A stretch of DNA of 35,739 nt from Bacteroidaceae bacterium (GTDB lineage: Bacteria; Bacteroidota; Bacteroidia; Bacteroidales; Bacteroidaceae), in NCBI GenBank assembly GCA_017470525.1, contig JAFUYM010000042.1:1-35739 (forward strand), given 5' to 3'. The translations under genes were made by a program, and so were the position numbers. The number at the start of each line of letters is the position of its first letter. The first letter of the stretch is position 1. Of this stretch, positions 31,441 through 35,739 are shown piece by piece. The notes beneath the pieces were generated by a model. That model was not told the DNA's origin. It saw only the letters and a program-made list of their open reading frames with translations, and ran no database searches.

Positions 31441-32346
31441 TTATTCATAAGTGATGTAGGGTCTTAGTTTTTTCAGTTCCTCTGTGGTGAAGATACCTGT
31501 GGAGATGAGCGTTTCTTCATCTTCCACTTTTCCGTAGAGGCGGATGTATTGCAACAGAGCCTTGGTTTGTTCGTAGGTGATGTAGGGGTGGCTGTTCAAT
31601 TGTTGGAATGAGGCTTGGTTGAGGTTGATTTGTTGGATAGAAGGAGAAGGAGAGATGGTGAACCACTCCAGCAGTTCGGGAGAAACGATTTTTATTTCAG
31701 TCAGTTGCCCTACAGCATAGAAACCACCCAAGCGAGTGCGATAACGAACAATCGCCTCGCTTATTTTTTCTCCTATGCCGGGGACGCGTCGCAACAGAGC
31801 CGTGTCTGCCTCGTTCACATCCACCTTTGTCAACGATTGAAACTTTTTGGGCTCATTATCATGGGGCACATCCTTCCGTTCCATCCGCTTCTCTTTCTGC
31901 ACATAGCGAGGTCTATCCACTCGCTGATAACCTTTCACCACCTGCACGTATGGAGCCACCCTCTCCACATCCTCCTCTGTCCATCCATACGTCTTCCCCA
32001 TGTCCTCCGCCGAGCGAAACACCTTTCCTGCCGCACGGTAATGCAGAAAATTCTTCACCTTCCATGCCTTGATGCCAAAGCCGACAAGTGTGAGAGAATC
32101 CACCGTATTGGGGTCGAAAGACCCTCTCTGTCCTTCGGACATCTTCCCCGTAAAGGGGAGACCATCTGGCTTGCTTCCAACACCCTGCATAGCCTCCTTC
32201 CCCAGAGAGTGGGAAGGCTGGAGAGGGAGTCTATCCACCACCAACAGCACCCCCACACAAAACACAGCGATACACCCCAACGCCACAATCGCACGTCGGT
32301 CGCTCTTCTGAAAATAGAAAAAGTCCTTGAACGGATTGGGTATCAT
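31441..32346 (-). CDS. Membrane-anchored ComEA-like helix-hairpin-helix protein
   Basis: 301 residues from MIPNPFKDFFYF; this ATG overlaps the glycerate kinase stop (ATGA), which decides the start. One membrane segment (~20-38, AIVALGCIAVFCVGVLLVV) is followed by a linker (~40-77), then FDPNTVDSLTLVGFG, and HhH units including VDVNEADTALLRRVPGIGEKISEAIVRYR, LTEIKIVSPELL and INLNQASFQQLNSHPYITYEQTKALLQYI. These resemble competence DNA-binding protein ComEA, extended with additional hairpins as is usual in Bacteroidetes. It may bind DNA in the periplasm. The linker is encoded by a cloverleaf-like cluster of inverted repeats. Confidence 0.85.
   Translation of the reverse strand: MIPNPFKDFFYFQKSDRRAIVALGCIAVFCVGVLLVVDRLPLQPSHSLGKEAMQGVGSKPDGLPFTGKMSEGQRGSFDPNTVDSLTLVGFGIKAWKVKNFLHYRAAGKVFRSAEDMGKTYGWTEEDVERVAPYVQVVKGYQRVDRPRYVQKEKRMERKDVPHDNEPKKFQSLTKVDVNEADTALLRRVPGIGEKISEAIVRYRTRLGGFYAVGQLTEIKIVSPELLEWFTISPSPSIQQINLNQASFQQLNSHPYITYEQTKALLQYIRLYGKVEDEETLISTGIFTTEELKKLRPYITYE
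32120..32231. repeat. Cloverleaf-like palindrome cluster inside the HhH gene
   Basis: An outer stem CCCTCTC (32122-32128) / GAGAGGG (32221-32227) encloses three hairpins: TGTCC/GGACA (32129-32141), TCCCC/GGGGA (32145-32159) and CCTTCCC/GGGAAGG (32196-32217). It encodes the linker after the membrane segment. Such words look like intergenic repeats rather than protein code. Confidence 0.6.
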
Positions 32347-33491
32347 CGCAGTTCCTCCATCAAATGTTGGCAAGTTTTCTTGATGTTCTCGGCAGCCACA
32401 GCGGGTTGCATCAGCGTGGAAACAGGTCGGTCGTCGCCCTCATTGATGCAGCAGAGACGGTCAAAGCCGCATGTCCGCAATGCCGCTTCATCCTTGATTT
32501 GTCCCGACATGAGAAAGGTCTTCACCCCCTCTTTCTTAGCCCGTTTCAGCACACCAAAAGGAACCTTCCCGTGAGTCGTCTGCTCGTCCGAACACCCTTC
32601 GCCCGTGATGACGACATCAGCCCCTTGCAGCACCTCGTCGAACCTGCAAGCATCCAACACCACATCGATGCCCGACTTCAGTTCCGCTCCCAGATAGGTC
32701 AACAGCGCATAGCCCAATCCTCCTGCGGCTCCTGTGCCGGGACGGAAAGCATCCTCTCTCGTGGCAATGCCCATCTCCTCCGTCGCCATCGCGAAAGCCC
32801 TCAACCGCCTGTCCAGCATCTCCACCTGCTCGGGTGTGGCTCCCTTCTGAGGGGCAAACACGTATGCCGCTCCCGACTCTCCGAAGAGAGGGTTGTTGAC
32901 ATCACACGCAACGGTCAAAACCGACGTCGTCGACATCGGTTGACCGACATCGTCGACATCGGTCGACCGACATCGACGACGTCGGTCAAGAGGTTGTGGA
33001 AGCGCCTTTTTAGGGGCTTCGTCTGTGAGCCACGAGTGACCACGCAATGCCTCCAGCATTCCCATGCCCGCATCGCACGTTGCCGACCCTCCGATGCCGA
33101 GCACGATATGCCGCACACCCCTCTCCATCGCATCCGCCATCATCTCGCCCAACCCACGGGTGGTCGTCTCCATCGGGTTCCGCTTCTCCACGGGCACCAG
33201 CGTCAAGCCACAGGCACTTGCCATTTCCATATATGCCGTTTCACCATCGTGACTGATGGCATACTCAGCCTCCACCTCCTCCATCAGCGGACCATGCACA
33301 CGCACACTGACAGGGCTTGCCTTCCCCATCGCCACAAAGCACTCCACCAGTCCCTCGCCGCCATCACTCAATGGCACACTGACCACCTCGGCATCGGGGC
33401 ACACCGACAGCACCCCCTCGGCAGCCGCTGCACAAGCATCTGCTGCCGATAGGCTACCTTTGAAAGAATCAAATGCAAGAATGATTTTCAT
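32343..33491 (-). CDS. Glycerate kinase (GlxK/GarK family) carrying a 69-bp palindrome array
   Basis: 382 residues. Family motifs are clear: MKIILAFDSFKGSLSA, VPLSDGGEGL, GLGEMMADAM, VACDVNNPLFGESGAAYVFAPQKGAT, PGTGAAGGLGYAL and VITGEGCSDEQTTHGKVPFGV. It phosphorylates glycerate, feeding glycolysis. Two oddities: the usual GGSATND loop reads GGSATCDAG, and the ~23 residues before LTVACDV (DRRRRCR...MSTTSV) are encoded by three 23-bp palindromic units in place of the usual IDxSxLDPRL-type stretch. The frame is intact and the total length normal, so it is probably translated; activity needs testing. It overlaps both neighbours by four bases (ATGA). Confidence 0.88.
   Translation of the reverse strand: MKIILAFDSFKGSLSAADACAAAAEGVLSVCPDAEVVSVPLSDGGEGLVECFVAMGKASPVSVRVHGPLMEEVEAEYAISHDGETAYMEMASACGLTLVPVEKRNPMETTTRGLGEMMADAMERGVRHIVLGIGGSATCDAGMGMLEALRGHSWLTDEAPKKALPQPLDRRRRCRSTDVDDVGQPMSTTSVLTVACDVNNPLFGESGAAYVFAPQKGATPEQVEMLDRRLRAFAMATEEMGIATREDAFRPGTGAAGGLGYALLTYLGAELKSGIDVVLDACRFDEVLQGADVVITGEGCSDEQTTHGKVPFGVLKRAKKEGVKTFLMSGQIKDEAALRTCGFDRLCCINEGDDRPVSTLMQPAVAAENIKKTCQHLMEELR
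32920..32988. repeat. Array C: three 23-bp near-palindromic units within the glycerate kinase gene
   Basis: Units 32920-32942, 32943-32965 and 32966-32988. Left halves are ACCGACGTCG, ACCGACATCG and ACCGACATCG; right halves are CGACATCGGT, CGACATCGGT and CGACGTCGGT. Unit 1 left pairs with unit 3 right 10/10; own-unit pairing is 9, 8 and 9 of 10. Because 23 is not a multiple of three, each unit is read in a different frame, but the 69-bp whole keeps the gene in frame. Confidence 0.9.
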
Positions 33492-34513
33492 TTTACCGAA
33501 TCTTTGAGTTGAGCAGAAGCCTTTTGCCCGTCAATTATTCGTTCTCCACGTTGCAACCGCAACGTATCGTTAATCACGCAGATGTATGGCTTGGTAAAAT
33601 CAGGATCTCTCTCAAGTCGGACACTTTTCACATCGACATCACACACCACCTTGCTCTTATAATCAGAGCCAAAAAGGATGTTGCGACCATTACGAAGGTA
33701 TTGACTGGCATGGTAAACGGTGTCCTGAATCTGCTTATCGTCCGTGAAGATAGGAATCACCTCTAAAGGCTCACGGAGAGTGTCCACACACACCAAATAG
33801 AAGGGAGGTCTACGATCCCGATGCGAATTGTAATTCTCGGTGCGGCGACGGGTATAAACAAAATTCTTATCAACATACCATTCACCTTGCTCGCCAAACC
33901 ATGCAGTCCCCGCCAACCAACGGAAAGTTGCCCTATCCACATCCATACGCTGCTCATGAAAATATACATGGCGGCTATCGCGCATCCATTCATCTGCCCA
34001 AACTAATTTGGCTTTTTCCGTGATATCATCAAAATCGATTGGCATCTGTACAAAATACTCCGCCGTAGTAGGGTCGATGCCGCATCGAGAGGGATAGTAA
34101 TACCACCAATCATTCACAAACACATGGTACTTGTCCTTTGGAATGCCATTCTTGCCCAACTCAAAGGTCGCGGCATCCACACCTTTGACTGGCTCATACT
34201 CAAACCAAACATGACTCTTGTCCTTCGCCCAGTCGTCATCCAACACCTTGAAACTCCAGAAGTCTGCCCCCTTCAGATAACCTGCAGTCGCATTCCCCGT
34301 GAAGGGAAAAGCCAGCATGGCAATAGGATTAGACGTATAGAAAATACCCTTATGATTGACCCTATAAGTGGTGTAGCGCCAATTGACACGCACACCAAAC
34401 GGGAAAGGGAACTCAGCGGAAACCAACAACAGGAAAATCGCCACGCAGAGTCCAACAATGTGCTTAGGCTTAATGCCCATCACCCATTTCCAGAACTTCT
34501 CTTTTGCTTTCAT
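33488..34513 (-). CDS. DKNYY-family protein with N-terminal membrane anchor
   Basis: 341 residues. A hydrophobic segment (~18-36, HIVGLCVAIFLLLVSAEF) is followed by DKNYY-type repeats: KDKSHVWFEYEPVKGVDAATFELG, KDKYHVFVNDWWYY, RDSRHVYFHEQRMDVDRATFRWL and VDKNFVYTRR. These D-K/S-x-x-V-Y/F modules form a beta-rich extracytoplasmic domain of unknown role. The -7 box is only four bases from this ATG, so the message is leaderless or translation begins at Met12 (34480). It overlaps glycerate kinase by four bases. Confidence 0.8.
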   Translation of the reverse strand: MKAKEKFWKWVMGIKPKHIVGLCVAIFLLLVSAEFPFPFGVRVNWRYTTYRVNHKGIFYTSNPIAMLAFPFTGNATAGYLKGADFWSFKVLDDDWAKDKSHVWFEYEPVKGVDAATFELGKNGIPKDKYHVFVNDWWYYYPSRCGIDPTTAEYFVQMPIDFDDITEKAKLVWADEWMRDSRHVYFHEQRMDVDRATFRWLAGTAWFGEQGEWYVDKNFVYTRRRTENYNSHRDRRPPFYLVCVDTLREPLEVIPIFTDDKQIQDTVYHASQYLRNGRNILFGSDYKSKVVCDVDVKSVRLERDPDFTKPYICVINDTLRLQRGERIIDGQKASAQLKDSVK

Positions 34514-34517
34514 GCCA

Positions 34518-34525
34518 CAAAGGTA
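34518..34525 (-). promoter_or_regulatory. -7 box of the DKNYY-glycerate kinase-HhH operon
   Basis: TACCTTTG on the minus strand, four bases from the ATG at 34513. Confidence 0.55.
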
Positions 34526-34621
34526 CAGAAAAAGTCTTTGACAACACCTTTACTTTCTACAAAAGTCATGGCATCGCATGGATTTTTCCATAAGACCAAA
34601 CGCTTTTTGATAAAAAAAGAG

Positions 34622-34629
34622 TAACTTTG
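34622..34629 (+). promoter_or_regulatory. -7 box of the glycosylase-like gene
   Basis: TAACTTTG, 25 bp before the ATG at 34655, divergent from the DKNYY operon promoter. Confidence 0.55.
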
Positions 34630-34654
34630 TAGGCAACAAAGAACAACAACACCC

Positions 34655-35293
34655 ATGACATACCTGAACACCGACAATATCACTCGCAGCACGGCGGAGG
34701 TGGAGTATCATCCGCTCATCCCCTTCCTGCCCGAGAACGCCAAAGTGCTTTTCCTCGGCAGTTTTCCACCACAGCGGAAACGCTGGTGCATCGACTTTTT
34801 CTATCCCAACTTTATCAATGACCATTGGCGTCTGGAGGGACAAATCTTTTTCGGAGACAGGAACCACTTCGTGGATATGGAGAACAAACGCTTCAAACTG
34901 GAAGAGATTGTAGAACACTGCAAGGCACAGGGCATCGCCTTCTTCGACACGTCCACAGCCATCCGACGGCTGAAGGACAACGCTTCGGACAAGTTTCTCG
35001 AAGTGGTCGTGCCCACCGATATTCCTGCTCTCCTGGAGCAACTGCCTCATTGCCTGGCAATTGTCACCACAGGCGAGAAAGCCACCGAAACCATCTGTGC
35101 CTCGCTGAACATTCCCGACATGCCCAAAGTGAACACCTACACCCCCATCCCCCACACCTACAACAAAGACGGAAAGCAACTTGTTCTGTATCGCCTTCCG
35201 TCTTCGTCTCGCGCCTACCCTCTCGCCTTCGACAAGAAGGTAGAAGCATATAGAAAAATGTTTGAACAGATGCTTTCAATCAGTTTATTTTGA
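34655..35293 (+). CDS. Uracil-DNA glycosylase-superfamily protein
   Basis: 212 residues. AKVLFLGSFPPQRKRWCIDFFYPN resembles the first catalytic motif of UDG-superfamily enzymes (G-x-x-P-x-x...F-Y-P-N), and VLYRLPSSSRAYP resembles the second motif (LPSxSxA). The nearest named group would be mismatch-specific Mug-like glycosylases, which remove uracil or thymine from mismatches. The classical UDG water-activating Asp is not obvious, so specificity is open. It is monocistronic, with AT-rich sequence after it. Confidence 0.78.
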   Translation: MTYLNTDNITRSTAEVEYHPLIPFLPENAKVLFLGSFPPQRKRWCIDFFYPNFINDHWRLEGQIFFGDRNHFVDMENKRFKLEEIVEHCKAQGIAFFDTSTAIRRLKDNASDKFLEVVVPTDIPALLEQLPHCLAIVTTGEKATETICASLNIPDMPKVNTYTPIPHTYNKDGKQLVLYRLPSSSRAYPLAFDKKVEAYRKMFEQMLSISLF

Positions 35294-35319
35294 TTTTTTC
35301 AAAATAAATTGAGTTTTTT

Positions 35320-35348
35320 TGTAACACATACATCAAAAGTCTCGTTTG
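35320..35348 (+). promoter_or_regulatory. Possible ECF-sigma promoter
   Basis: TGTAAC (35320-35325), a 17-bp gap and CGTTTG (35343-35348) resemble the TGTAAC-N15-17-CGTCT pattern upstream of many Bacteroidetes ECF-sigma-controlled genes. No TAnnTTTG box was found before the next gene. Confidence 0.4.
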
Positions 35349-35403
35349 TACAAATAGAAGGGATCTTGAAACAAAAACATTAAAAACAAAATTAAACAGA
35401 AAT

Positions 35404-35637
35404 ATGAAAAGAACAATTCTATCTATCGCAATGGCACTCTGCGTGAGTTGCATGCCGGGACAAAGTAACGAGGTTTACAAACTGTCGAAGATTAAAGGTG
35501 TGCAGTCCATTCATTTCGACAAGAACATGATTACCAATATGATTGACAAAGAAATGGAATGGGAAGAGGGACCTTTAATTTTGGATTTTGATTTTCTCAA
35601 ACCTAAAATCCGCAACTATCATCCAATACACGATTAA
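35404..35637 (+). CDS. Small secreted protein, possibly DUF4252-like and truncated by the terminal repeat
   Basis: 77 residues. A signal peptide (MKRTILSIAMALCVSC) with a Cys suggests a possible lipoprotein, although the lipobox is imperfect. SNEVYKLSKIKGVQSIHFDKNMI is reminiscent of DUF4252 proteins, which commonly sit beside ECF sigma and anti-sigma genes in Bacteroidetes and are about twice as long. The last 12 codons (KPKIRNYHPIHD) and the stop lie at and within the terminal repeat that begins at 35599, so the original gene was probably longer and is interrupted there, or it ends in shared sequence by chance. Confidence 0.55.
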   Translation: MKRTILSIAMALCVSCMPGQSNEVYKLSKIKGVQSIHFDKNMITNMIDKEMEWEEGPLILDFDFLKPKIRNYHPIHD

Positions 35638-35738
35638 GGGTAGATTTATGAGTCGTTAGTAGCAGCTTTCAGTAAAAAGCAACAGCACAACATCAATATG
35701 TAGCCACCATCCCCTTACCCCACGATGCGACTTGAGGT
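35599..35738. repeat. Right copy of terminal inverted repeat
   Basis: Exact reverse complement of 1-140. It starts within the 3' part of the small secreted-protein gene and runs to one base short of the window end. Its boundary inside a coding sequence fits the edge of an inserted element. Confidence 0.85.
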
Positions 35739-35739
35739 A

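Noticed and set aside
32364-33452. A 362-codon open frame on the plus strand opposite glycerate kinase
   Set aside because: Antisense to a clear enzyme gene; the translation is His/Arg-rich with no motif.

Overview
The window looks like a chromosomal contig from a Bacteroidales bacterium, most likely a Prevotella relative. Many genes are preceded by the Bacteroidetes -7 box TAnnTTTG, often with a TTTG or TTG about 19-20 bp upstream, and there are few recognisable Shine-Dalgarno sequences. Gene content agrees: a DUF3667 protein, a GH10 xylanase with a short C-terminal sorting-type tail, an outer-membrane beta-barrel receptor, and a DAHP synthase fused to chorismate mutase. No tRNA, rRNA or CRISPR array was seen. 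The first 140 bases are the exact reverse complement of bases 35599-35738, so both ends run into the same repeat; this is probably where the assembly broke.

Layout. 302-4501: DUF3667 membrane protein, GH10 xylanase, SpoT-like HD hydrolase. 4650-8981: aromatic amino acid operon (pheA, aminotransferase, DAHP synthase/chorismate mutase, tyrA). It is headed by an 18-residue leader peptide with ten Phe/Tyr codons and a terminator/antiterminator pair, which is a classical ribosome-mediated attenuator. 8964-13011 (minus): recJ, recQ (TTG start overlapping the recJ stop) and a TPR protein. 13326-13402: a candidate small RNA. 13406-19728 (minus): a restriction-modification-like island consisting of a small SAM-binding protein, an Eco57I-type N6-adenine methyltransferase, a HigB/HigA toxin-antitoxin pair with its own promoter and operator, and a GIY-YIG/T5orf172-SF2 helicase fusion. 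19782-23331: a Cu/Zn efflux permease with a fused HMA domain, divergent from an HhH/beta-barrel protein. 23328-26578: nadD, an acetyltransferase, an AlkD-like protein and trpS. 26761-31396: a two-component system divergent from an outer-membrane receptor, with direct repeats between them. 31441-34513 (minus): a tightly overlapping operon of a DKNYY protein, glycerate kinase and a ComEA-like HhH protein. 34655-35637: a uracil-DNA-glycosylase-like protein and a small secreted protein cut short by the terminal repeat.

Most unusual structure. Three separate 69-bp arrays (16872-16940, 26668-26736, 32920-32988) each contain exactly three 23-bp near-palindromes. Their sequences are unrelated but they share one architecture. 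In the first two, half-sites pair better between neighbouring units than within a unit, following the same pairing pattern. Two arrays lie 15-24 bp downstream of minus-strand stop codons. The third lies in frame inside the glycerate kinase gene, where each unit is read in a different frame. I know of no named element with this design.
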